DNA of 64,000 nt from VRUE01 sp963715625 (GTDB lineage Bacteria > Actinomycetota > Thermoleophilia > Solirubrobacterales > 70-9). A model generated the notes under the pieces. That model had not been told where the DNA came from and made no database searches. It saw only the letters and a program-made list of their open reading frames with translations. Location of the stretch: the NCBI GenBank assembly GCA_963715625.1, contig OY970260.1, positions 2,418,001-2,482,000 on the forward strand, given 5' to 3'. The translations under genes were made by a program, and so were the position numbers. Shown piece after piece: positions 1-6,613 of the stretch (the stretch's first letter is position 1; each line of letters begins with the position of its first letter).

Positions 1-2487
1 CGACGTCTTGTAGTCGACGATCGCCATCGAGGCCGGCACCCCATCCTCCATGTCGAGGATCACGTCGGCGCGGCCGCTGATCGTGAGACCGTCGAGGTGC
101 AGTTCAAACGGGCGCTCGGTTTCCCAGACCCGACGCAGGTCCTCGGCATGCTCCTTCGTATAGGAGACGACGAGGCGCTTCGCCGCCTCCTTGAGCTGTC
201 GGTGCGCCGGCTTGTTGGCCGCGGGCAGGAAGAAGCTCTCGTCGAGGATCTCGTCGACCTCCTTCTCGTCGGGAACCCGCCCGAGGCGGGCGGTCTCCTC
301 GGCCATTCTGCGCATCACGTGATGGACCGCCTTGCCGTACCCGAGCTCGGCAGCAAGTCGCGGTTGAAAGCCGAGGAGGTTGCGAAGCCGATAAGCCAGA
401 CCGCAATCGATGAAGAGCGCCAGCTCGCTGTAGGTGAGCGCAAGCTCTCGCTCTCCGTCGCCCTCGGGCGACACGAGCTCGGGAACCTCGATTTCCTCGG
501 GCTCTACCTCGTACTCCGCCAGCTCCTCGTGGTAGGGGCTCGCGGCGGTCTTCTGTTTCGTCACCCGCCCGTGGCGGGAGAGCGAGAGCCAGTCGCGCGC
601 ACGGGTCATCCCCACGTAGAAGAGCCGCCGCTCGTCGGCGTCACCGCCCTCGTAGCGCTCGGCGTCGAAGCGATCGCGGGGTACGAGCCACTCCTGGCGT
701 GAGCCGGACTTAGACGGGGGGAAGCGGTTGGCGGTGAGCGAGGGAAGGAAGACCGCCGGCCACTCCAGGCCCTTCGCGCGGTGCACGGTCGTCAGGTCGA
801 TCGCCTCGAGGACGGATTCCGGCTCGCCGTCGAAGTCCTCGTAGGCCCCTTGCGCGTAGTTGACGATGTGCAGCGCGAGGTTGCGGTAGTACCAGGTGCC
901 GCGGTCCTGGCCGCCGACCTGCTCGCCCGCGGCGTCGGCGTCCTGACGCGCGCGCCGGCGCACCGACTCATAGTCCACGAGGAGTGCGGAGAAGCGGGCG
1001 AGCGTGCCCATCCGGTTGAGCGCGAGCGGGTCGCTCAGGTCCCAGCTGCGAACGTCGAGCACACGCAGGAGCTCGTAGAGCTCCCCGACGAGGTCGGCGG
1101 TGCGGTTCTCCTTCGGCACCGCCGCCTTCCATTCCCGCAGCAGTTGCGCGATGTTGCGGTTTACGGCTCCCGAGAGCGCGAAGACCGACCGGTACTCGTC
1201 GAGCAGCTCCTTGGTCGTGACAAGGCTTCCCTGTCCGTAGCCTTCCCGCCACTCGATCTCGGAGAGCCAGGCAAACGTCTTTCCGAGCAGGCGCGCCTCC
1301 GGTTGCTCGAACAGGCCCGTCCGGCCTTCGGGCTGCACGGGTATGCCGAACGTGGCGAACTGCTCGACCAGACGGGGGTACGCCGCGCGTCCGCGGACCA
1401 GCACCGCGATGTCTCGATGACGGGCGCCGTGTGCGAGTAGGTCGAGGATCAGATTCGCGATCCAACCCACCTCGTCCTGCTCGGTGTCGGCGACCCAGGC
1501 GACGAGCTCGGGCTCGGCACCGCCGGTCGGCGGGCGGTGCGTGCCCATCGTCTTCGGGATCCGGTCCGGGATCGATTCCGAGAAGCGGTTGGCCGCCTCG
1601 ATCAGCCCAGGACGGCTGCGCCGGTTGACGGTGATCTCGAACGTGGCCACAGGTTCGTACCGCTCGCCGAAGGTGACGATGTTGTTCACGTCGGACCCGC
1701 GCCACTGGTATACGGCCTGCTGATCGTCCCCGACGACGCACAGCGACGTCGCGGGTCCGGTGAGCAGCTCGATCAAGCGCTCCTGGGCCGGGTTGACGTC
1801 CTGGTACTCATCGACGATGAGGTGGTGCAGGGTTGCGTGGATACTCTCCGCGAGCTCCGCTCGTTCGAGCTCCACCACAGTGCGGACGATCTGTTGGCCG
1901 TAGGTGAGCAGGCGATAGCGATCGAGCGCGTTGTAGTGGCCGATTAGGACGGTGCGGAACGGCTCCGGCATGGTGCCCGGATCGAGCAGCTCGTTCTCGA
2001 CGATGTCGACACCCTTGAGGAACGCCGCGATCGAGGCGAAGAGCCGGTGTTTCGGGGGGTCGAGCCGCTTCATATCCAGTCGCCTTGCCTCGCGAGACAG
2101 GAACGCGGTGAGCTGCTTGTCGTCCATCACGTCGTACGTCTCGTAGCGCGGAACGTGCTGCTGGAGCAGTCGAAAGCAGTAGGAGTGGATCGTGCCGACG
2201 AAGAGTCCGTTCAGCCGGTCGAGCGCCGCGCGGCCGAGCCGCTGCTCGACCCGCTGTGCAATCCGCTCCTTAAGCTCGCCCGCTGCCCGCTCCGTGAAGG
2301 TGAATGCAACGATCGACTCCGCCGGAACCCGCTCAGCGAGCAGGTCGACGACCCTCTGGGCAACTATCTCGGTCTTCCCCGACCCCGCCCCCGCAATGAT
2401 CTGCAGGTGGCTACCGCGATGCTGCACTGCGGCGAGCGCATCTCCCGTCAGCGCCGGAAACTGGGCGGCATCGCTTGGGCCCGTCAC
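1..2487 (-). CDS. UvrD/AdnAB-like ATP-dependent helicase with C-terminal nuclease domain (3' end outside window)
   Basis: Superfamily 1 DNA helicase acting in double-strand-break processing or repair. The minus-strand frame is open from GTG at 2487 to the window edge, about 829 codons. Visible motifs: Walker A GAGSGKT about residue 35, GTIHSYCFRLLQ (motif Ib), IVDEYQD (motif II), VVGDDQQAVYQWRGSD (motif III), HRAKGLEWPAVF (motif V) and FYVGMTRAR (motif VI). The last visible residues (GRADVILDMED, then IVDYKTS) look like a PD-(D/E)XK nuclease core, as in AddA/AdnB-type enzymes. No clear Shine-Dalgarno precedes the GTG. The tRNA-integrated element begins 125 bases upstream, so integration may have altered its promoter region. 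Plain UvrD/PcrA is less likely because of the nuclease signature. Confidence 0.88.
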   Translation of the reverse strand, partial: MTGPSDAAQFPALTGDALAAVQHRGSHLQIIAGAGSGKTEIVAQRVVDLLAERVPAESIVAFTFTERAAGELKERIAQRVEQRLGRAALDRLNGLFVGTIHSYCFRLLQQHVPRYETYDVMDDKQLTAFLSREARRLDMKRLDPPKHRLFASIAAFLKGVDIVENELLDPGTMPEPFRTVLIGHYNALDRYRLLTYGQQIVRTVVELERAELAESIHATLHHLIVDEYQDVNPAQERLIELLTGPATSLCVVGDDQQAVYQWRGSDVNNIVTFGERYEPVATFEITVNRRSRPGLIEAANRFSESIPDRIPKTMGTHRPPTGGAEPELVAWVADTEQDEVGWIANLILDLLAHGARHRDIAVLVRGRAAYPRLVEQFATFGIPVQPEGRTGLFEQPEARLLGKTFAWLSEIEWREGYGQGSLVTTKELLDEYRSVFALSGAVNRNIAQLLREWKAAVPKENRTADLVGELYELLRVLDVRSWDLSDPLALNRMGTLARFSALLVDYESVRRRARQDADAAGEQVGGQDRGTWYYRNLALHIVNYAQGAYEDFDGEPESVLEAIDLTTVHRAKGLEWPAVFLPSLTANRFPPSKSGSRQEWLVPRDRFDAERYEGGDADERRLFYVGMTRARDWLSLSRHGRVTKQKTAASPYHEELAEYEVEPEEIEVPELVSPEGDGERELALTYSELALFIDCGLAYRLRNLLGFQPRLAAELGYGKAVHHVMRRMAEETARLGRVPDEKEVDEILDESFFLPAANKPAHRQLKEAAKRLVVSYTKEHAEDLRRVWETERPFELHLDGLTISGRADVILDMEDGVPASMAIVDYKTS

Positions 2488-2542
2488 ATTGGAAGCGTAA
2501 GCGAGAGGTGGCTGGTCCGGTCTCGCTTCCCGGCAGAAGTTC

Positions 2543-2563
2543 GGGACACATTTGGGACACATT
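2543..2563. repeat. tandem GGGACACATT pair, 11-bp spacing
   Basis: GGGACACATT occurs at 2543-2552 and 2554-2563, one helical turn apart, between the helicase gene and the attachment repeat on the chromosomal side. The spacing suggests a protein-binding site. It could serve the helicase promoter or be a leftover integrase arm site from an earlier insertion. Confidence 0.45.
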
Positions 2564-2611
2564 CGCCCCAAAAGCAGTCTGGGAGAGCGCTAATTCCGCT
2601 CTGCGAAGGCA

Positions 2612-2654
2612 TGCCGGAGGAGGGACTCGAACCCCCGACACGCGGATTATGATT
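2612..2654 (-). repeat. attachment site (attL): displaced 3' half of the tRNA gene
   Basis: This 43-bp segment is identical to 11488-11530 and runs from the anticodon loop to the 3' end of the CAT-anticodon tRNA. It is the original chromosomal 3' half left behind when the element integrated and restored the tRNA with its own copy. The integrase gene lies 46 bases inside this end. Confidence 0.93.
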
Positions 2655-2700
2655 ATGCCCAGGCGTTTGCGATGCGTTGCGGTTAGTCGTGATTTCGGCT

Positions 2701-3906
2701 CTAAACCGCCGAATACGCCAGCACCGGCGCCTCATCCTTTCCGGTGCTTTGTGGGCCTTCCGTTGCCCTCGCGTTGCCCACCTGCTCATCGAGGAATCCG
2801 GCGTCGCCGAGCCCGTCGTCCATCAGGTGCACGTAGTTGTCGAGCGTGAACGCGGCCGTTGCGTGGCCGAGCCACCGCTGCACCTGCTTGGGATTCTTGC
2901 CCTGGTCGAACAGCAGCGACGCGCAGGTGTGGCGGAACGTGTGGAACGACACCGTCGAGCGCGGTCGCGGCTTGCCGTCCTCGCCCGTGACCTCAACCGA
3001 GAACCCAACCGCAATCGCCGCTGGCGCCAGCACCCGCCGGTAGACGTTGGCCGGTAGCAGCTCGGTCCCTGTCGTCGTCGTGAACACAGGCGATTTCGGC
3101 CCGCGGTAGGCATCGCGCCGCTGGGCCAGCAGCCGCGCCGACATGCCGGGCGACAGCGGCACATCGCGGCGGCCACTGGTGCTCTTGAGCTTCTTGCGGA
3201 CGCCCTTGTAGAGCTGCTCGCGGATCTCCACGCGGGGCTGTTCGGCGGTCAGTTGTAGATGCTCCCAGCGCAGCCCGACCGCCTCGGAGATTCGCAGCCC
3301 GGTGTGGGCCAGGAACTCGAAGAATAGGTGCCACTCATCAGGGATCGCGGCGAGCAGGATCGCCAGCTCGGCGCGGGTCAGCGCCTTCGATTTCTCGTCG
3401 GCCGGTTCGTCGTCCCGGCTGGCCGGAATCCTGACCCCGGCGACCGGGTTGGAGTCGATCAGCCCGTCGTCCACAGCGGTTGCGAGCATCGCCGAGAGCG
3501 CCGCCCGCACCTTCTTGATCTGCGACGTCGTTGCCCCGTCCTTGCGCATCGCGCCGAACAGTTCGCGGACATGCCCGGGCCGTATCTCGGCCAGCTTCCA
3601 GCCCTCCCAGCGCCGCAGCGCGTGGTCGGCAATTGACCGCCGGTACTCCGGCCGTGTGGTCTCCGAGAACCCTCGCGCGGTGCGGCCCGCGTAGGTCTCG
3701 ATCCACTCGGCGAAGTACGACCCGAACCGGACCTTCGCTGCCGGTCGCTTGTCCCCGGCAGTGCGCTGGGCCTTTGCCTCACGAGCCTCAGCGTAGGTGC
3801 CGTGAAACGACTTGTGCTGCTTACCCCGATGCCGCCAGGTGGCGACGTAGCGGCCACCCCGCTTGTAGACCCCGGGCGTCTTGGTTTTCTCCATCGTGAC
3901 TGCCAT
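2701..3906 (-). CDS. int: tyrosine recombinase (integrase) of the tRNA-integrated element
   Basis: Site-specific recombinase of the phage integrase family, 401 aa, placed beside attL as expected. The N-terminal about 60 residues form an arm-binding-like domain (YKRGGRYVATWRHRGK), followed by a SAM-like core-binding domain and a catalytic domain. Catalytic residues seen: Arg in TGLRISE, Lys in the KKLKSTSGRRDVPL stretch, HTFRH, GHATAAFTLDNY with the nucleophilic Tyr. ATG at 3906 is chosen because a strong GGAGAGGAGAG sits just upstream and the ATG overlaps the stop of the preceding 43-aa gene. It is the last gene of a four-gene unit starting at 4494. A CGTTGCCC pair at 2761-2779 lies inside its 3' end. 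Confidence 0.95.
   Translation of the reverse strand: MAVTMEKTKTPGVYKRGGRYVATWRHRGKQHKSFHGTYAEAREAKAQRTAGDKRPAAKVRFGSYFAEWIETYAGRTARGFSETTRPEYRRSIADHALRRWEGWKLAEIRPGHVRELFGAMRKDGATTSQIKKVRAALSAMLATAVDDGLIDSNPVAGVRIPASRDDEPADEKSKALTRAELAILLAAIPDEWHLFFEFLAHTGLRISEAVGLRWEHLQLTAEQPRVEIREQLYKGVRKKLKSTSGRRDVPLSPGMSARLLAQRRDAYRGPKSPVFTTTTGTELLPANVYRRVLAPAAIAVGFSVEVTGEDGKPRPRSTVSFHTFRHTCASLLFDQGKNPKQVQRWLGHATAAFTLDNYVHLMDDGLGDAGFLDEQVGNARATEGPQSTGKDEAPVLAYSAV
2761..2779. promoter_or_regulatory. left CGTTGCCC pair (candidate integrase/excisionase arm sites)
   Basis: CGTTGCCC occurs at 2761-2768 and 2772-2779, 11 bp apart, about 107 bp inside attL. Similar pairs occur near attR and before the terminase genes. 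Paired 8-mers at both ends of an integrated element fit arm-type sites for integrase or its directionality factor. Confidence 0.55.
3873..3896 (-). repeat. 24-bp repeat at the integrase start, copy 1
   Basis: Identical to 5932-5955. It encodes the MEKTKTP start of the integrase. The second copy gives the same MEKTKTP peptide in a 21-aa reading frame, so the integrase 5' end has been partly duplicated inside the element. Confidence 0.85.
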
Positions 3907-4037
3907 CAGGCGAACTCTCCTCTCCAGTGCTTGTGTGCCAACTCGGCCAAGGCGCCGCCTACGATTGCCAGCAGGATCGCCCGGCCCGGCCAGGTGTGTA
4001 TTGCGGCGAGCAGGACCATCCAACGCGCGGCGACCAT
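3906..4037 (-). CDS. 43-aa membrane peptide in the integrase operon
   Basis: A short frame starting with ATG at 4037 (overlapping the TAA of the previous gene as TAATG) and ending with TGA that overlaps the integrase ATG (TGATG). The peptide has one hydrophobic stretch around residues 7-31 (WMVLLAAIHTWPGRAILLA) and a charged tail. The tight stop/start overlaps at both ends argue that it is translated. Function unknown; such peptides often act as membrane anchors or toxins, but nothing here shows that. Confidence 0.6.
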   Translation of the reverse strand: MVAARWMVLLAAIHTWPGRAILLAIVGGALAELAHKHWRGEFA

Positions 4038-4255
4038 TAGGACGCCCCGTCGCGCAGTTCGCGCCTGATCGCGGCGGCGTGTTTGTTCAACCGGGCGGTG
4101 TACTCGTCGGTCAGCCCGATCACGTTCGTCGGGTCGAAGTCGCCTCGGTCGAATGCGCGGATGCCAGCCTCGAAGCCGTCCGAGACCTTCCGCAGCGCTT
4201 CCTCGAACCAGTCGACCTGCTGCGCCAGCTCGGGGCGCTCCTTGCGCCAGCTCAT
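4037..4255 (-). CDS. hypothetical protein of the integrated element, 72 aa
   Basis: Begins with ATG at 4255 overlapping the upstream stop by four bases (ATGA). Soluble and mostly helical in appearance (MSWRKERPELAQQVDWFEEA at the start, ending AIRRELRDGAS). No known domain recognised. Second gene of the unit 4494-2701 that ends with the integrase. Confidence 0.72.
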   Translation of the reverse strand: MSWRKERPELAQQVDWFEEALRKVSDGFEAGIRAFDRGDFDPTNVIGLTDEYTARLNKHAAAIRRELRDGAS

Positions 4256-4494
4256 CGGGTGCGCTCCCCGGTCAAGTACGCCTCGACCTCGTCCGTGGTG
4301 AACCCGTCGCCGCCGATCACGACGTTGCCGGTGGCGGCCTCGATGATGTGCCAGCGCCCGTAGTCGAGCGCGCGCTGGTCCCGCCGTCGGGACTTGGTCA
4401 GCGTGAGCCCCTGCCGTTCGGCCATGCGCCGGAGGCGGTTCTCGCGGATCTTCTCCTCGGTCAATGTTCCCTCCTCGGTGATGTTGGAAACCAT
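4252..4494 (-). CDS. small protein of actinobacterial integrated elements, 80 aa
   Basis: The core IRENRLRRMAERQGLTLTKS followed by RRRDQRALDYGRWHII resembles a small protein family often seen beside integrases in actinobacterial elements; its function is unknown. ATG at 4494 is preferred because an extended -10 box (TGGTATGTT) lies seven bases before it, giving a leaderless message. An upstream ATG at 4506 is possible. It opens a separate transcription unit (this gene, 72 aa, 43 aa, integrase), split from the terminase operon by a hairpin at 4533-4560. Confidence 0.72.
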   Translation of the reverse strand: MVSNITEEGTLTEEKIRENRLRRMAERQGLTLTKSRRRDQRALDYGRWHIIEAATGNVVIGGDGFTTDEVEAYLTGERTR

Positions 4495-4501
4495 GCCCTT
4501 G

Positions 4502-4510
4502 AACATACCA
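4502..4510 (-). promoter_or_regulatory. extended -10 promoter of the integrase unit
   Basis: On the minus strand TGGTATGTT precedes ATG 4494 by seven bases. This matches an extended -10 box with transcription starting at or next to the start codon. No convincing -35 box is visible. Confidence 0.5.
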
Positions 4511-4532
4511 CAAACGATGCTGGAACCTATGC

Positions 4533-4562
4533 CGCCCGCGGCCGCCACCAGGCGGCGGGCTT
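4533..4562 (-). terminator. GC-rich hairpin after the coiled-coil gene
   Basis: The minus strand right after the stop of the 200-aa gene reads GCCCGCCGCC, a TGGT loop, then GGCGGCCGCGGGC, an imperfect strong stem. There is no U-tract. It probably separates the late operon from the integrase unit. Confidence 0.45.
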
Positions 4563-5163
4563 ACCCGCGCTCGACAGGACCCCCCTCCAGCGCTGGCGGC
4601 GTCGGCGTCGGTATCCCGGCTTCAAAGCGCTGCACGACCTCGTTGACGTCGCCGCGCAGCGGCGTGCCGCTGGGGATCGTGTCCACCACGATGCCGCCGT
4701 AGCGGCCGAGCTGGTGCCAGCGGCGCGTCTGCCGGGCATAGGCCGCCGCAGCCTCCTGCAACGTGCCCCACGCCTCCACGAGAGCATCCCTGACCGGCCC
4801 GTCATCGGCAGCGATTTCTGCCGCCAGCCCGGCGAACGCTTCTCGTCCGTAGCGGTCGCGGGCGAGCGTCGCTTCGCTGAGGGCGCGCTCGGCACCTTGG
4901 GCTCGTGCCGTCCACAGCTGGGGGCCCGTCTCGGCGCGCGCCTCCTCAATCGCGGCGAGCGCCGCGTTGACGTCCTCCTCGCTCACCTCCTCCCCGGCGC
5001 CGCGCTGCTTCTCCAGCTCGAAGCGCTCGCCCTCGGCGGCGCGCAGCGCCTGCTCGGCCTGGCGACGGTCGACGTCGACCTGGTCGCAGCGCTGTTCGGC
5101 CTCGCGAACCCGCTCCTCCAATTCGGCCAGCCGCTCGCTTGTCGATTTCGTCTCAGTCGCCAT
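4561..5163 (-). CDS. coiled-coil protein of the integrated element, 200 aa
   Basis: Residues 1-75 are strongly heptad-like and charged (RLAELEERVREAEQRCDQVD onward), predicted coiled coil. The middle is alanine-rich helical and the C-terminus is proline-rich (GIPTPTPPALEGGP). ATG at 5163 is chosen because GAGAGGAGCG precedes it and it overlaps the upstream stop. It lies downstream of terL, where phages carry structural or scaffold-type proteins, but no family is recognised and no capsid gene accompanies it. Confidence 0.7.
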   Translation of the reverse strand: MATETKSTSERLAELEERVREAEQRCDQVDVDRRQAEQALRAAEGERFELEKQRGAGEEVSEEDVNAALAAIEEARAETGPQLWTARAQGAERALSEATLARDRYGREAFAGLAAEIAADDGPVRDALVEAWGTLQEAAAAYARQTRRWHQLGRYGGIVVDTIPSGTPLRGDVNEVVQRFEAGIPTPTPPALEGGPVERG

Positions 5164-5413
5164 CGCTCGCTCCTCTCTCGTTGAGTTCGCCGCGACGCGC
5201 CTGGCGCGTTCGCAGCCCGTCATCGTCGCTGTGTGCCCGTCGTAGCCGGTCCCGGGGCCGCAGGCCCTCCTCGGTCGCGGGCTTGGCCTTCTCCGGTTTC
5301 GGTTTGCGCAGGGCGGCCATCACCCGGCGCTTTGTTTTCACCGTCGCCAGATCGTCGTGGCTCATCCCCGCAAGCTCGGCGGCGGTGATCGGCTTCTTCT
5401 TCTGCCTAGCCAT
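5153..5413 (-). CDS. basic hypothetical protein, 86 aa
   Basis: Lysine- and arginine-rich protein beginning MARQKKKPITAAELAGMSHD, with a rather helical centre (LATVKTKRRVMAALRK). The ATG overlaps the stop of the preceding gene and its own stop lies inside the start region of the coiled-coil gene, so it belongs to the terminase operon. A nucleic-acid-binding role is suggested only by charge. Confidence 0.68.
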   Translation of the reverse strand: MARQKKKPITAAELAGMSHDDLATVKTKRRVMAALRKPKPEKAKPATEEGLRPRDRLRRAHSDDDGLRTRQARRGELNERGASDGD

Positions 5414-5696
5414 TGGACGGCACCTTCAGGCCCAGCAGCTCATCCTCGTTCAGGTTGAACAGCCGCTGAGCACTACAGTCGAGGCAGCGCACGCGCACCA
5501 TCGGCGGGCCCGGCACCCAGGCTTTCGCGAGGATCGGCTCGCCGCTCGGCGTCACACCGCGCTGCACGAACGCCTCCTCGTCCTCGCCGCGGACAACCTC
5601 CGGGTCCTGGCGCGCGGGGTTCGCAGGGCAGCCGCTTCCGTGTTCGTGGTCGGCCAGGGCGTAGGCGCTGAGGTCATAAGTCGGTTCGTCGGTCAT
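5406..5696 (-). CDS. hypothetical protein with a CxxC-like pair, 96 aa
   Basis: Preceded by a clear AAGGAGGG ribosome site. Cysteines occur in GSGCPANPA and VRCLDCSAQ, which could bind zinc. The C-terminus reads LFNLNEDELLGLKVPSNG. No family recognised. It is followed with overlap by the 86-aa basic protein. Confidence 0.7.
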   Translation of the reverse strand: MTDEPTYDLSAYALADHEHGSGCPANPARQDPEVVRGEDEEAFVQRGVTPSGEPILAKAWVPGPPMVRVRCLDCSAQRLFNLNEDELLGLKVPSNG

Positions 5697-5700
5697 TCGG

Positions 5701-5913
5701 TCACCCTCCTTCGGGTGGGATCGTCGGTGGCACTATCGGTGTGCCGTCGGGTTTGCGGGGAGTTTGGTCGGTGAGTACACGGCGATTGGTGCCGGGCAGC
5801 TTCTGGCGGTGCTTGCCGGTCGGCATCCGCTCGGGATCGGGTGTGCCATCCGGCCTGCGCGGCCAGAAGGGATAACTGCCATCAACTCCTGGGTCGAGCG
5901 CGTCATTCGGCAT
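5701..5913 (-). CDS. proline-rich hypothetical protein, 70 aa
   Basis: Starts at ATG 5913 after a strong AAGGAGGAG. Contains a repeated RPDGTPDPE / KPDGTPIVPP motif and is probably unstructured. Four bases separate its stop from the next start. Function unknown. Confidence 0.62.
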   Translation of the reverse strand: MPNDALDPGVDGSYPFWPRRPDGTPDPERMPTGKHRQKLPGTNRRVLTDQTPRKPDGTPIVPPTIPPEGG

Positions 5914-5968
5914 TGCTCCTCCTTATGGGTACGGGCGTCTTGGTTTTCTCCATCGCTGGCGCGGTCAT
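5903..5968 (-). CDS. 21-aa peptide with duplicated integrase start (MEKTKTP)
   Basis: ATG at 5968 overlaps the upstream stop (TGATG). The peptide contains MEKTKTP, encoded by the 24-bp copy of the integrase 5' end, then diverges. Its coding sequence carries the AAGGAGGAG used by the next gene, so it may act as a translational coupler or be just a recombination scar. Confidence 0.35.
   Translation of the reverse strand: MTAPAMEKTKTPVPIRRSNAE
5932..5955 (-). repeat. 24-bp repeat of the integrase start, copy 2
   Basis: Identical to 3873-3896. See the copy at the integrase start. It indicates internal duplication or recombination between related elements. Confidence 0.85.
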
Positions 5969-6168
5969 CAGCTGAGCCTTTCGCCCTCGGGCGGTTCTCC
6001 GAGCAGCTGGCGAAGCCGAGCAGCTGGCGACACACGCGAGTACTCGGAACCCCCGCGTGCATCGCGCATGCCACGCTCGGCGTCGAAATCCCAAAGCTCA
6101 TCCAGCAGGACGGCCGCCTCCAAGATGGCGTCCCGCTCCTCCGGGGTGAATTGGTAACTCGGGTTCAT
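5968..6168 (-). CDS. hypothetical protein, 66 aa
   Basis: Acidic, helical protein (FTPEERDAILEAAVLLDELW, later SPAARLRQLLGEPP). An AAGGAGAGGAG ribosome site lies upstream of ATG 6168. Its stop overlaps the next small frame. Downstream of the Arr-like gene in the terminase operon. Confidence 0.65.
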   Translation of the reverse strand: MNPSYQFTPEERDAILEAAVLLDELWDFDAERGMRDARGGSEYSRVSPAARLRQLLGEPPEGERLS

Positions 6169-6184
6169 TGCGCTTCTCCTCTCC

Positions 6185-6613
6185 TTATGGGTCGGTCACT
6201 ACGATGCGGTCGGTTTTCCTCTTGATCACTTTGCGGCGGTGGGCAGGGTCGATTGGGGTCGCCAGCGCGTTTGGAACAGCGCGGCGCACCACGCGCACCA
6301 CGGCGGCGGCCCGGACACTGAAATGGAACGGATCGCCCGGGGGCCAGGTGTGGTCCGGGTCCTTACGCAACGCTTCGATGACCTCTGCCATAGGCGGAAC
6401 CGTCGGGTGCTCCACGGCGACCTCGTAAACGTCGCCGCCCCCTCGCCAAAAGGCTGCGTAGCTCAACGCAATGTTGAGGTGGTGAGTGACGTTGATCGTG
6501 CGGGCGCCACCCAATCCGGTGACGGTGCCGGGAAGCAGTTCGTCACCTACATCGAGCCCGGGGGCGCCCCCGTGGTACCACGGGCCGCCTGCCGTCGAGA
6601 GCCGCCGAGCCAT
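6185..6613 (-). CDS. Arr-like (rifampin ADP-ribosyltransferase fold) protein
   Basis: 142 aa. The order WYHGGAPGLDVGDELLPG, then NVTHHLNIALSYAA, then GDVYEVAVEHP, then PFHFSVRAAAVVRVV follows the Arr family: FYHGT-like NAD loop, (Y/V)xT..L..A helix, Y.VEP strand and the closing S..PLRV strand. Arr enzymes transfer ADP-ribose from NAD to rifampin; distant phage relatives may modify proteins. The ATG overlaps the terL stop (TGATG), so it is co-translated with packaging genes. Spacing between the motifs differs from classical Arr, so substrate specificity is open and a non-enzymatic role is possible. Confidence 0.55.
   Translation of the reverse strand: MARRLSTAGGPWYHGGAPGLDVGDELLPGTVTGLGGARTINVTHHLNIALSYAAFWRGGGDVYEVAVEHPTVPPMAEVIEALRKDPDHTWPPGDPFHFSVRAAAVVRVVRRAVPNALATPIDPAHRRKVIKRKTDRIVVTDP

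Noticed and set aside
2047..2652. Plus-strand frame ending in a GLEPPTRGL-like peptide
   Set aside because: The ending is a translated tRNA 3' half (att site), a frequent artefact; the body is antisense to the helicase gene.
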